The translations under genes were made by a program, and so were the position numbers. From Achromobacter anxifer (GTDB taxonomy: Bacteria > Pseudomonadota > Gammaproteobacteria > Burkholderiales > Burkholderiaceae_B): a stretch of 64,000 bases of DNA. The notes beneath the pieces were generated by a model. That model did not search any database. It saw only the letters and a list, made by a program, of their open reading frames with translations, and had not been told where the DNA came from. Positions 25,502 to 33,651 of this stretch are shown here, piece after piece (positions within the stretch are counted from its first letter, which is position 1; every line of letters begins with the position of its first letter). The stretch spans positions 1,090,057 to 1,154,056 of the forward strand of contig NZ_CAHLAR010000001.1 of assembly GCF_903652925.1 (NCBI RefSeq), read 5' to 3'.

Positions 25502-26395
25502 TTAAGAAAAAACCGAAGTTTTTGCTGCCGCCAGAATGATCTGGACCAGCGGATGGTGCTGCCCGCGGCGGTTGCGGATGGCGTGGATTTCCTCGTGCAC
25601 GTCGTCGCAGCGGGCCAAGGGGCGCAAGCCCCGCAACACGCCGATGTCGCCGCCGCCCAGGCGGCTCAGCGGGAATACGCCCAGGCCCCGGGCCGCGAAC
25701 ACCGACATCAGCGCGCTGTCTTCGAATTCCCCCACCACGTTGGGATAGATGCCTTGCTCGCCGAACCAGCGGTCCAGCGTCTGGCGCAGCACGGAATGGC
25801 CCGTGGGCAGCAGCACCGGCAGGCGTTCCAGGCATTGCGGGAAGTCCTGCGCGTCGGACTTGCGCACCAGCTTGGCGGGGCCATACCAATCCACCGGCGA
25901 GGACACCAGGCGGTCGCTGGTAAGGCGCAGGTTGGGGTTGGCGGGCGCGCCCTGGCCGGCCAGCACCAGGTCCAGGTGATGCTGGGCCAGTTCGCCCAGC
26001 AGTTCCTCGACCTCGCCTTCGTGGCAGGTCAGGCGCAGGTCCGGGGTATGCAGCACCGGCCCCAGCAGGGCCTGCGCGGCCAACTTGGAAATGCCGTCCG
26101 ACAGGCCCACGGACAGGCGCATGGCAGGCTTGGTGGCGGCCGCGCGGACCTCCTGGGGCAGCACCTGGCCGATCTGGAAGATCTCTTCGGCGCGGGCGAA
26201 GGCGGCCTCGCCCGCGTCCGTCAGCGCCACGCCGCGCCCGGCCGGCTTGAGCAACTGGTGGCCCAGGTTCTTTTCCAGTTCGCGCACTTGCGCGCTGATG
26301 GTCTGGATGGCCATGTCCAGCCTTTCGGCGGCGCGGGAAAACCCGCCTTCCTTGGCGACCATCCAGAAGTAGTACAGGTGTCGGTAATTGAGCAT
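25502..26395 (-). CDS. NhaR-type LysR transcriptional regulator
   Basis: 297 residues. HTH at the N-terminus with the NhaR-like beginning MLNYRHLYYFWMVAKEGGFSRAAERLDMAIQTISAQVRELEKNLGHQLL, and an effector domain. NhaR of E. coli activates the nhaA Na+/H+ antiporter; no antiporter gene is present here, and the gene is divergent from a TerC family membrane protein 107 bases away, the likely target. ATG at 26395 gives the family start; the earlier MIPAMLN adds only four residues. Confidence 0.86.
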   Translation of the reverse strand: MLNYRHLYYFWMVAKEGGFSRAAERLDMAIQTISAQVRELEKNLGHQLLKPAGRGVALTDAGEAAFARAEEIFQIGQVLPQEVRAAATKPAMRLSVGLSDGISKLAAQALLGPVLHTPDLRLTCHEGEVEELLGELAQHHLDLVLAGQGAPANPNLRLTSDRLVSSPVDWYGPAKLVRKSDAQDFPQCLERLPVLLPTGHSVLRQTLDRWFGEQGIYPNVVGEFEDSALMSVFAARGLGVFPLSRLGGGDIGVLRGLRPLARCDDVHEEIHAIRNRRGQHHPLVQIILAAAKTSVFS

Positions 26396-26502
26396 GGCAG
26401 GAATCACTTCGGTTTTTTCGAACCTTAACTCACTTTCAGGCTGATTTCTCCATCAGCCTCGGATCCGGATCATGAGGCCCTTCGAACACAAGCGGGAACA
26501 TC

Positions 26503-27501
26503 ATGGACACCTTGCTCACCTTACTCTCCGCCGATTTCTTCGGCACTCCGGCCTGGAGCTGGCTGCTTTTCATCGGCATCGTGGTTGCGCTGCTGGCCTT
26601 CGACCTGGGCGTGCTGCACAAGGAAGACCGGGAGATCGGCGTGCGTGAGAGCCTGCTGCTGTCCGCCGGCTACATTACGGCGGCGTTGCTGTTCGGCGCC
26701 TGGGTCTGGTGGCAGATGGGTTCCGCCAGCGGCATGGCCTACTACACGGGCTTCATGATCGAGAAGTCGCTGTCGATGGACAACGTCTTCGTGATCGCGC
26801 TGATCTTCAGTTTCTTCGCGATTCCGCGCCAGTACCAGCACCGCGTACTGTTCTGGGGCATCCTCGGCGTGATCGTGCTGCGCGCCATCATGATAGGCCT
26901 GGGCGCGGCGCTGGTCAGCAATTTCGGCTGGCTGCTGTACCTGTTCGGCGCCTTCCTGGTGTTCACGGGCATCAAGATGTGGATGATCGCGGACCAGACG
27001 CCCGACATCGCGTCCAACCCGATCCTGAAGTTCCTGAAGCGCCATATGCGCGTCACGGAAGGCCTGCGCGGCAACGCATTCTGGGTGACCGAGCCGGATC
27101 CCGCCACGTCGAAGAAGGTGCGCTGGGCCACGCCGCTGCTGTTGGCGCTGGTGTTGATCGAGTTCGTGGACCTGTTGTTCGCGGTGGACTCCGTGCCTGC
27201 GATCTTCGCCATCACGACCGACCCGTTCATCGTCTACACCAGCAACATCTTCGCCATCCTGGGCCTGCGCGCGCTGTACTTTGCCCTGGCTGCGATGATC
27301 CACCGCTTCCACTACCTGAAGTACGCGCTGGCCCTGGTCCTGGTCTTCATCGGCAGCAAGATCTTCCTGGTCGGCTTCATCGGCAAGGTGCCGGCTGCCT
27401 TGTCGCTGTCGGTGACCTTCGGCCTGATCCTGGGCGGCGTGTTGTTCTCCTTGTGGAAAACCCGCTCGGACGCCTCCAAGCAGGAACTCGCGGCCGAATA
27501 A
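26503..27501 (+). CDS. TerC family integral membrane protein (Alx-like)
   Basis: 332 residues with about eight membrane segments. TerC hallmarks: FDLGVLHKEDREIGVRESLLLSAGYI, MIEKSLSMDNVFVIALIFSFF, and FVDLLFAVDSVPAIFAITTDPFIVYTSN. The two acidic membrane motifs (SMDN and FAVDSVPA) are thought to carry manganese; family members export Mn2+ or are linked to tellurite resistance. I looked for the yybP-ykoY manganese riboswitch that often precedes such genes and did not see it in the 107-base leader. Divergent from the NhaR-like gene; a strong terminator follows. Confidence 0.93.
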   Translation: MDTLLTLLSADFFGTPAWSWLLFIGIVVALLAFDLGVLHKEDREIGVRESLLLSAGYITAALLFGAWVWWQMGSASGMAYYTGFMIEKSLSMDNVFVIALIFSFFAIPRQYQHRVLFWGILGVIVLRAIMIGLGAALVSNFGWLLYLFGAFLVFTGIKMWMIADQTPDIASNPILKFLKRHMRVTEGLRGNAFWVTEPDPATSKKVRWATPLLLALVLIEFVDLLFAVDSVPAIFAITTDPFIVYTSNIFAILGLRALYFALAAMIHRFHYLKYALALVLVFIGSKIFLVGFIGKVPAALSLSVTFGLILGGVLFSLWKTRSDASKQELAAE

Positions 27502-27521
27502 GCGCCGCGGCCCGACGCCCA

Positions 27522-27561
27522 GCGCCCGCCATATCCCACGGATATGGCGGGCGCTTTTTTT
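27522..27561 (+). terminator. strong intrinsic terminator after the TerC gene
   Basis: GCGCCCGCCATATC (14 bases) pairs perfectly with GATATGGCGGGCGC across a CCACG loop, followed by seven T residues. It ends the TerC transcript 20 bases after the stop codon. Confidence 0.95.
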
Positions 27562-27627
27562 GGGATTTGTCGCGTCGATGCGGCGGGCGTAGAGTGCAGG
27601 GCAATCCACAAGCCGCAAGGAGCCGCC

Positions 27628-28401
27628 ATGACCAGCTGGTCCGCCAAACAGTATTCCGCCTTTGAAAACGAACGCACCCGTCCGGTGCGGGACCTGGTCG
27701 CCGCCTTGCCCAACCAGGACGTGAAGCGCGCCGTGGACCTGGGTTGCGGCCCCGGCAATTCCACCGAGGTACTTGCCAGCCGCTATCCGGATGCCGAGGT
27801 CAGCGGCATGGACAGCTCGGAGGACATGCTGCAGTCGGCCAGAAAGCGCCTGCCGGGCCTGCAGTTTGACCTGGCCGACATCGCCACGTGGAACCCGCCC
27901 AAGACCTACGACGTGATCCTGGCGAACGCCGCCCTGCAGTGGGTGCCGGACCACGCGACGCTGTATCCGCGGCTGGTCGGCAAGCTGGCTCCGGGCGGCA
28001 GCCTGGCGGTGCAGACGCCCGACAACCTGGAAGAACCGGCCCACCGGCTGGCGCGCCAAGTCGCCGGGGAGGCGCCCTGGGCCGCCGCGATCGGCGGCTT
28101 CAAGCATCCGCCGCGCCATAGCGCGTCCTGGTACTACGAATTGCTCAAGCCGCATTGCGGCTTGCTGGACGTGTGGCGCACGACCTATCACCACCCGCTG
28201 GCAGGCGCGGCGGCAGTCGTGGAGTGGTTCAAGGGCACGGCGCTGCGGCCGTATCTGGACCGGTTGGACGCCGCCGGGCAGGCCAGTTTTCTGGCCCGCT
28301 ACCAGTCGCTGATCGAAGAGGCCTATCCGGCGCTGGCCGACGGCACCGTGCTGCTGCCGTTCCCGCGGCTGTTCATCGTGGCAGGTCCGAAACAGGGCTG
28401 A
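27628..28401 (+). CDS. tam: trans-aconitate 2-methyltransferase
   Basis: 257 residues, SAM-dependent. It methylates trans-aconitate, a spontaneous by-product of aconitase that inhibits the enzyme. Motif I (VDLGCGPGNSTEVLA), the post-I acidic (GMDSSEDML), and the family stretches ILANAALQWVPDHATLYPRLV and PPRHSASWYYELL are clear. AAGGAG at 27616-27621 supports the ATG at 27628. An acnA gene lies at 41.3-43.9 kb, not linked. Confidence 0.9.
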   Translation: MTSWSAKQYSAFENERTRPVRDLVAALPNQDVKRAVDLGCGPGNSTEVLASRYPDAEVSGMDSSEDMLQSARKRLPGLQFDLADIATWNPPKTYDVILANAALQWVPDHATLYPRLVGKLAPGGSLAVQTPDNLEEPAHRLARQVAGEAPWAAAIGGFKHPPRHSASWYYELLKPHCGLLDVWRTTYHHPLAGAAAVVEWFKGTALRPYLDRLDAAGQASFLARYQSLIEEAYPALADGTVLLPFPRLFIVAGPKQG

Positions 28402-28404
28402 GGT

Positions 28405-29202
28405 TCAATCGGCCGCGTCGGCCTTGTCCGCGAAGTAGCGCGCGGGCGTCTTGCCCAGCGCCTTGCGGAACATGGTGATGAAGGCGCTGACGGATTCGTA
28501 GCCCAGGTCTTCCGCCGTGCGCTGCACCGAGACGCCCGCGGAAAGGCGCTGCAAGGCCTGGATGATGTGCATCTGCTGGCGCCAGCGGCCAAAGCTCATT
28601 CCGAGTTCCTGCCGTACCAGCCGCGCCAGGGTGCGTTCGCTCATGGCGACGCGTTCGCTCCATTGCGCCACGGTGCTGCGGTCGGCGGGGTCGGCGTGCA
28701 GCGCGTCGGCGATTTCGCGCAGACGCGGGTGTTCTGACATCGGCAGGTGCAGCTGTTCGGCCGGCATGCGCGCCAATTGCTCCACCAGCACCTCGGCCAG
28801 CTTCCTGGTGGCGGCGGTCGCGGTGGCCTCGGGCGCCAGGTCCGCCAGATGGATGATCAGTTCTCGCACCAGCGGCGAGATGGCCAGCGTGCAGCACTGT
28901 TCTGGCAGGCCGGTAGCGGCGGGAGGCACGAACAGGAAGCACACCCGCCCGTTCTGCGTGACCCGGTTGCTATGCGGCACGCCGCCAGGAATCCAGACGC
29001 CGCATTGGGGCGGCACCATCCACAGCCCTTGCGGCACCGAGCAGGTCACGCCGCCTTGCAGGGACAGCACCAGCTGGCCCATGGCATGCCGGTGCAGGGG
29101 GGATTCCTGGCCGTTTTCGGTCGCGTGCACGCGCATGGCATGGGGCCATTGCGAGTCGACCTCGGGGCCGAGGAATGGAACGGGATCGTCCTGGCGGTGC
29201 AT
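28405..29202 (-). CDS. AraC-family regulator, NimR-like
   Basis: 265 residues. N-terminal cupin sensor (about 15-95, HRHAMGQLVLSLQGGVTCSVPQGLWMVPPQCGVWIPGGVPHSN), then two HTH motifs (STVAQWSERVAMSERTLARLVRQELGMSFGRWRQQ and VSVQRTAEDLGYESVSAFITMFRKALGKTPARYF). Gene order and type match E. coli nimR (yeaM), the repressor of nimT. It is divergent from an MFS exporter of the CynX/NimT family, with an inverted repeat between them. Confidence 0.88.
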   Translation of the reverse strand: MHRQDDPVPFLGPEVDSQWPHAMRVHATENGQESPLHRHAMGQLVLSLQGGVTCSVPQGLWMVPPQCGVWIPGGVPHSNRVTQNGRVCFLFVPPAATGLPEQCCTLAISPLVRELIIHLADLAPEATATAATRKLAEVLVEQLARMPAEQLHLPMSEHPRLREIADALHADPADRSTVAQWSERVAMSERTLARLVRQELGMSFGRWRQQMHIIQALQRLSAGVSVQRTAEDLGYESVSAFITMFRKALGKTPARYFADKADAAD

Positions 29203-29228
29203 GGAATATCGCTATGGCGGAATTTAGG

Positions 29229-29245
29229 GATAATTTGTCATTATC
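29229..29245. promoter_or_regulatory. candidate NimR-type operator
   Basis: GATAAT-TTGTC-ATTATC, a 6-5-6 inverted repeat, in the 82-base region between the divergent AraC and MFS genes. The region is markedly AT-richer than its surroundings. Confidence 0.5.
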
Positions 29246-29284
29246 TCGAAATTCAGCGAAAGCGGCCATGCGTAAGCTTGACGC

Positions 29285-30571
29285 ATGAACTCGCATTCCA
29301 TCACTTCCAAACTCCCCGCCAGCAATTCCGCGCTGCTGATCGCCGGCATACTTTGCATCTCCATGGCGCTGCGCGCGCCCATTACCGGCGTGCCGCCGCT
29401 CACGGCCATGATCCGCGAGCAGCTGGGGCTGAGCGCCATGGCCGCCGGCATGCTGATCACCCTGCCGTTGCTGGCTTTTGCCGTGGTCTCGCTGTTCGCT
29501 GCCGGCATGGCGCGCCGCCATGGCCTGGAGCGCACCTTGTTCGCCGCCTTGCTGCTGATCGCGGGCGGCATCGCGCTGCGCACGCTGGGGCCGGCCTGGA
29601 GCCTGTTCCTGGGCACGGCGGTCATAGGCTCCGGCATCGCCATCGGCAATGTGCTGCTGCCCAGCTTGTTGAAGCGCGACTTCCCGCAACAACTGGCGGG
29701 CCTGACCTCGGCCTACGTGCTGACCATGAGCCTGGCCGCGGGCCTGGCGTCGGCCGTCGCGATTCCGCTGGCAGGCCTGTCCGATGCGACCTGGCGGTTT
29801 TCCACGGGTTGCCTGCTGCTGGTGCCGCTGGCCGGCGTCCTGCTGTGGCTGCCGCAACTGGCCAATCACACCGCGCCCGCGGCGTCCACGGCGCATGCGC
29901 CGCATGGCGGCCGCCTGTGGCGTTCTCCGCTGGCGTGGCAGGTGACGCTGTTCCTGGGCATCAATTCCTTCGTGTTCTATGTGGGCGTGAGCTGGCTGCC
30001 GGCCATTCTGCGGGACGCCGGCTATACGGCTGAACGTGCCGGCGCGCTGCATGGCCTGCTGCAACTCATGTCGGCCGTGCCGGCCCTGTTCCTGGCTCCC
30101 GCGGTGCGGCGCTTGCGCGATCAGCGCGGCGCGGCGTTCCTATCGGCCGCCGCTTCCCTGGTCGCGTTTGCCGGCCTGGTCGTGGCGCCGCGCTGGGCGA
30201 CGCTATGGGTGGTCCTGATGGGCCTGGGCACCGGCGGGGGCATCATCCTGGGCCTGGCATTCGTGGGTTTGCGCGCCAGCCATGCGCAGCAGGCGGCGGC
30301 GCTGTCGGGCATGGCGCAATGCGTCGGCTACCTGTTCGCGGCCACCGGCCCGGCCCTGGCGGGCACGCTGCATGACGCCTTGGGCAGTTGGAGCGTGGCC
30401 TTGGGCCTGTGCGCAGCCCTGTGCCTGGCGATGGCGCTTGCCGGTTTGTACGCAGGCCGTTCGATCCAGATCGGTCAGTACCGGGATGACTCGCTCAAGG
30501 CTGCCCGGCCTGGCTCTTCCACAAGCGCACCAATGCCTGCGGCGCATCGGCCTCAGGCACATCGAAGCTGA
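29285..30571 (+). CDS. MFS transporter, CynX/NimT family
   Basis: 428 residues, twelve membrane segments. The N-terminal SMALRAPITGVPPLTAMIREQLGLSAMAAGMLITLPLLAFAVVSLFA is characteristic of the CynX/NimT group, and the loop MARRHGLERTL matches. NimT of E. coli exports 2-nitroimidazole; the substrate here is not shown. The last 24 or so residues (DSLKAARPGSSTSAP and after) follow the final helix, look unstructured and overlap the opposing emfourin-like gene by 77 bases, so the true functional end may be earlier. Divergent from the NimR-like gene. Confidence 0.87.
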   Translation: MNSHSITSKLPASNSALLIAGILCISMALRAPITGVPPLTAMIREQLGLSAMAAGMLITLPLLAFAVVSLFAAGMARRHGLERTLFAALLLIAGGIALRTLGPAWSLFLGTAVIGSGIAIGNVLLPSLLKRDFPQQLAGLTSAYVLTMSLAAGLASAVAIPLAGLSDATWRFSTGCLLLVPLAGVLLWLPQLANHTAPAASTAHAPHGGRLWRSPLAWQVTLFLGINSFVFYVGVSWLPAILRDAGYTAERAGALHGLLQLMSAVPALFLAPAVRRLRDQRGAAFLSAAASLVAFAGLVVAPRWATLWVVLMGLGTGGGIILGLAFVGLRASHAQQAAALSGMAQCVGYLFAATGPALAGTLHDALGSWSVALGLCAALCLAMALAGLYAGRSIQIGQYRDDSLKAARPGSSTSAPMPAAHRPQAHRS

Positions 30572-30824
30572 TGTCCGCCACGGCGTCGCTCTGATACCTG
30601 ACTTCGACGTGGAAGTAGCGCTGGTCGCCGCCAGCGCCGGCGCAGCGTTCAACCGCCACGGGCGCCGCGCTTTGCAGGGCGTCGCAGACCTCCTGCCGCA
30701 GGCCGGGCGGGCAGGTGGCCAGGTCGATGCTGCGCGGCTGCGCCAGCGCCGGCAGATAGGCGAGTCCGCCTTCGCGGCTCAGGCGCACCAGCTGGGCCAG
30801 GTCCAGCGACGGCAGTTCGATCAT
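30495..30824 (-). CDS. protealysin inhibitor, emfourin-like
   Basis: 109 residues, cytoplasmic, no signal. The C-terminal half (RYFHVEVRYQSDAVADISFDVPEADAPQALVRLW) and the leading IELPSLDLAQLVRLSREGGLAYLPALAQPRSIDL agree with emfourin-type inhibitors of M4 proteases, which are encoded next to protealysin-like enzymes. Its ATG overlaps the protease stop codon (ATGA), so the pair is translationally coupled: protease first, then inhibitor. This linkage is the main support for the call. Confidence 0.8.
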   Translation of the reverse strand: MIELPSLDLAQLVRLSREGGLAYLPALAQPRSIDLATCPPGLRQEVCDALQSAAPVAVERCAGAGGDQRYFHVEVRYQSDAVADISFDVPEADAPQALVRLWKSQAGQP

Positions 30825-31885
30825 GTCTTGACTCCCACGTCGGCCCAGGCGCGGGCAATGGCGTCGCGCACGGCCGCGTCATGGCGTTCGGCCGCCACCG
30901 CCAGCGTCAGCTTGGCGAACTGCGCGAAGTCCGCGTCGTGGCGCAGCCGCTTGTCGCACAGCGCGTCGTACCAGACGCGGCCGGCGCCGGCCCACGCGGG
31001 TCCTTCCAGCGCGGTGGCCGCCAGGTGGAAGGCGCGGTTGGGGATGCCGGAATTGATGTGCACGCCGCCGTTGTCGTTCGGCGTGTCCACGTAGTCGCGC
31101 ATGTGCGCGGGCTGCGGATCCTTGCCCAGCAAGGGATCGTCATAGGCGCTGCCGGGCTGCGCCATGGAGCGCAGCGCGCGGGCTTGGATCTTGGGCTTGA
31201 ACAGTCCGGCGCCCACCAGCCAGTCGGCCTGCCGCGCGTCCTGGCCCAGCGCGTATTGCTTGACCAGCGCGCCGAAGACGTCGCACAGGGATTCGTTCAA
31301 CGCGCCGGACTGGCCCTGATAGAGCAGGGCTGCCTCGGCGTCGATCACGCCGTGCGTGAGTTCGTGGCCGATGATGTCGACCGCGATGGTGAAGCGGTTG
31401 AACACTTCGCCGTCGCCGTCGCCGAACACCATCTGCGCGCCATTCCAGAAGGCGTTGTCATAGTCTTCGCCGTAATGCACGGTGCCGACCAGCGGCAGCC
31501 CCTGGCCGTCGATGGAGTTGCGCTGGTAGATGTCCCAATACAGCTTGTAGGTCGAGCCCAGGTGATCGTAGGCTTCGTCCACCGCGGCGTCGCCGCTGGC
31601 GCGGGCGCCTTCGGCGCGCACCAGCTTGCCGGGCAGGGTCGTGGTGTTGGCGGCATCGTGCACGGCCCGTTGGGGCGTGCCGGCGGGGGAGGATTTCTTG
31701 CCGCGGGCTGGCTTGGCGCGCGGCGGCTGGACCGCCATCTCGCGCAGGCTGCGCTGTTGCTGGTCGATGATCAGCGTTTTGACCGCGGGCATGCTGACCC
31801 GCGAATCGGCATGCTGCGCCAGGCGATCCAGCATGTAGGGAGGGATCACGCCGATCAGCGGCGCGGACTCGGAAGGACGTGGCAT
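30821..31885 (-). CDS. M4 metallopeptidase, protealysin-like
   Basis: 354 residues. Zinc site HELTH at 174-178 with the third ligand Glu198 (GALNESLCDVFG) and the late active-site His in DNGGVHINSGIPNRAF. The N-terminus has the short protealysin-type propeptide with IPPYMLDRL (PPxxL motif) at about 14-21 instead of a signal peptide and long FTP domain, so it is made as a cytoplasmic precursor; relatives leave the cell by an unknown route. GGAG supports the ATG. Coupled by ATGA to the inhibitor gene. Confidence 0.9.
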   Translation of the reverse strand: MPRPSESAPLIGVIPPYMLDRLAQHADSRVSMPAVKTLIIDQQQRSLREMAVQPPRAKPARGKKSSPAGTPQRAVHDAANTTTLPGKLVRAEGARASGDAAVDEAYDHLGSTYKLYWDIYQRNSIDGQGLPLVGTVHYGEDYDNAFWNGAQMVFGDGDGEVFNRFTIAVDIIGHELTHGVIDAEAALLYQGQSGALNESLCDVFGALVKQYALGQDARQADWLVGAGLFKPKIQARALRSMAQPGSAYDDPLLGKDPQPAHMRDYVDTPNDNGGVHINSGIPNRAFHLAATALEGPAWAGAGRVWYDALCDKRLRHDADFAQFAKLTLAVAAERHDAAVRDAIARAWADVGVKT

Positions 31886-32023
31886 GCGCGGTCTCCGTCG
31901 TGGACGCCGGGCCAGGGCCGCGGCGCTAGGCTTCTAAACCGTAGCAGATAGGTCCCCGGCAGGGACGTAACAGTGTGCGGCCTGATGCTAGAAACGTTAC
32001 GCGCCGCGCGGCCGCGTCCGGCC

Positions 32024-32482
32024 CTAGTCGAACACGCCCGCGAGTACGTCGGCGACCACGGCGGTGGCGATGGCGACCAGGATCAGGTCATTGCCCGCGA
32101 CGCGCCATTCATAGCCGGGGTGCACGGGCAGGCGCGCCAGCATGGGGCCGGGCACCATTTTCTTGGCGATGCCCGGGGGCAGCGGCTTGCCGCGAGCCAG
32201 GTTCTTGCGTATGCCGGGCGGCAACGAACCGTAGCCGGTCGCGCCCGCCTGCACCGCGTAGCCGCGCGCGGTGGAAACGGTGATGCCGGCGGTGCTGAGC
32301 GTGACGCTGACGCCGCCGTCCTGGCTTTTATTCTTGCCATTGCCATTGCCATTGCCATTGCCATTGCCCTGGCCGGCATGGTCCGGCTTGCCCTTGCCTT
32401 CGGGAGGCGCGGCATGCGCCGGCGCGGCAAGCGCGATGGCACAGGCGAGGGTGGCAATCATCATCGAGGGTTTGCTGCGCAT
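32024..32482 (-). CDS. CigR-like / RcnB-type exported protein with Gly-Asn repeat
   Basis: 152 residues. Signal peptide (MRSKPSMMIATLACAIALAAPAHA), a low-complexity linker with alternating Gly-Asn (GQGNGNGNGNGNGKNKS), then SLPPGIRKNLARGKPLPPGIAKK and PVHPGYEWRVAGNDLILVAIATAVVADVL. The repeated LPPGI-K motifs and the final YEWR-DLILVA hairpin match the CigR family (anti-virulence regulator in Salmonella; RcnB-related). Function here unknown. The Gly-Asn linker is encoded by a hexanucleotide repeat. Stands alone between M4 protease and the SPFH unit. Confidence 0.72.
   Translation of the reverse strand: MRSKPSMMIATLACAIALAAPAHAAPPEGKGKPDHAGQGNGNGNGNGNGKNKSQDGGVSVTLSTAGITVSTARGYAVQAGATGYGSLPPGIRKNLARGKPLPPGIAKKMVPGPMLARLPVHPGYEWRVAGNDLILVAIATAVVADVLAGVFD
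32334..32369. repeat. hexanucleotide microsatellite (TTGCCA)5 plus one variant
   Basis: Five perfect TTGCCA units (32334-32363) and a TTGCCC unit follow. On the minus strand they encode Gly-Asn in the CigR-like protein. A six-base unit keeps the frame, so copy-number change would alter linker length, not expression. Confidence 0.95.
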
Positions 32483-32635
32483 CGTGTCGGATCCTGCAAG
32501 AGACGGGAGCACTAGCGTAGCGCCGGGGCCGCGCAAACGCCACAGCCGTACGGCGCAGGGATTGCAACAATCGCCACAATTCGTTTGACTTCCACTCGCG
32601 ATAGAATCCCCTGCTTATTTTCCGGGGGGAACGCG

Positions 32636-32752
32636 ATGAGGTATTTCCTGATCTTGGTTGGGGCGGCCGTGGTCGCCTACTTGTTGGCTCGCGGCATTGC
32701 CGCCGTGCTCTCGGACCGTAAACGTTCAAAATCAGAAAGGGATTCGAAGTGA
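32636..32752 (+). CDS. 38-residue single-helix membrane microprotein
   Basis: Begins with ATG after a GGGGGGA stretch at 32623-32629. The product is one hydrophobic helix (YFLILVGAAVVAYLLARGIA) followed by a very basic and charged tail (LSDRKRSKSERDSK). It is too short for most gene callers. Its TGA (32750-32752) overlaps the GTG start of the SPFH gene (32749-32751) as GTGA, which implies coupled translation and a joint role with that protein. No homologue is recognised. Confidence 0.65.
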   Translation: MRYFLILVGAAVVAYLLARGIAAVLSDRKRSKSERDSK

Positions 32753-33651
32753 AGCCGACAGATATCCAGATGGTCAAGACGATAGGCGACATGAAGCCGC
32801 GCGGTTTCAAGATCGCGATAATCACGGCGGTGCTGTTCCTGCTGATCCTGTTCCTGGCTTTCGACTCCTGGTTCCAGGTCGATCAAGGCGAGCGCGGCGT
32901 GGTGCTGCGCAACGGCAAGCTGGTGCGCGTGTCGGAACCGGGCCTGGACTTCAAGACTCCGTTCATCGACAACGTGATGACGGTGTCGGTGCGCGACCAC
33001 ACGTTCGTGTTTGAAAAGCTGGAAGCCTACAGCTACGACCAGCAGCCGGCGACGCTGCGCGTGTCGGTGACCTACCGCGTGCCGCCCGAGCACGTGGCCG
33101 AGCTGTACTCGGAGTACGGCACCATCAGCAATCTGCAGATGCGCGTGCTGGAGCGCAAGACGCCCGACTCGGTGAAGAACGTGTTCGGCCAGTACACCGC
33201 GGTGCGCGCCATCCAGGAACGCCAGAAGCTGGGCCTGGACGTGAACGCGGCCGTGCTCAAGACCATGGAAGGCGCGCCGGTGCAGGTGGTGGGCGTGCAG
33301 ATCGAGGAAGTCGGTTTCTCGCAGGCCTATGAGCACTCGATCGAACAGCGCATGCTGGCGCAGGTGCAGATCGAAACGACTCGCCAGCAGAAGGAAACGG
33401 CGATGATCAACGCCGAGATCCAGGTGGTCAAGGCCAAGGCTGAAGCCGATGCGCGCCGCCAGCAGTTCACGGCCGAGGCCGACGGCATCCGCATGCGCGG
33501 CGACGCCGAGGCTGCCGCGATCCGCGCCAAGGCCGAGGCCCTGGCCGCCAACACCAATCTGGTGAGCTTGAACGCCGTGGAAAAGTGGGACGGCGTGCTG
33601 CCGACCACGCAGGTGCCGAACGCGGCGCTGCCGTTCATCGGCATCAAGTAG
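32749..33651 (+). CDS. SPFH/prohibitin (band 7) family membrane protein
   Basis: 300 residues. N-terminal membrane helix (IAIITAVLFLLILFLAFDSWF, about 22-42), SPFH domain (VDQGERGVVLRNGKLVRVSEPGLDFKTPFIDNV, about 45-200), then a helical coiled-coil rich in Glu, Ala and Lys (KAKAEADARRQQFTAEADGIRMRGDAEAAAIRAKAEALA). Prohibitin-like proteins form rings in the inner membrane that scaffold proteases or lipids. The start is GTG, overlapping the stop of the 38-residue gene. Converges with the EIIC-EAL gene by an 8-base overlap. Confidence 0.92.
   Translation: MKPTDIQMVKTIGDMKPRGFKIAIITAVLFLLILFLAFDSWFQVDQGERGVVLRNGKLVRVSEPGLDFKTPFIDNVMTVSVRDHTFVFEKLEAYSYDQQPATLRVSVTYRVPPEHVAELYSEYGTISNLQMRVLERKTPDSVKNVFGQYTAVRAIQERQKLGLDVNAAVLKTMEGAPVQVVGVQIEEVGFSQAYEHSIEQRMLAQVQIETTRQQKETAMINAEIQVVKAKAEADARRQQFTAEADGIRMRGDAEAAAIRAKAEALAANTNLVSLNAVEKWDGVLPTTQVPNAALPFIGIK

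Noticed and set aside
26396-26502. Manganese (yybP-ykoY) riboswitch before the TerC gene
   Set aside because: Only a small GGCTGA/TCAGCC hairpin (26439-26458) is present; the conserved riboswitch core could not be found.
26521-28194. 557-residue minus-strand frame opposite TerC and tam
   Set aside because: Crosses two well-supported plus-strand genes and a strong terminator; no domain character.
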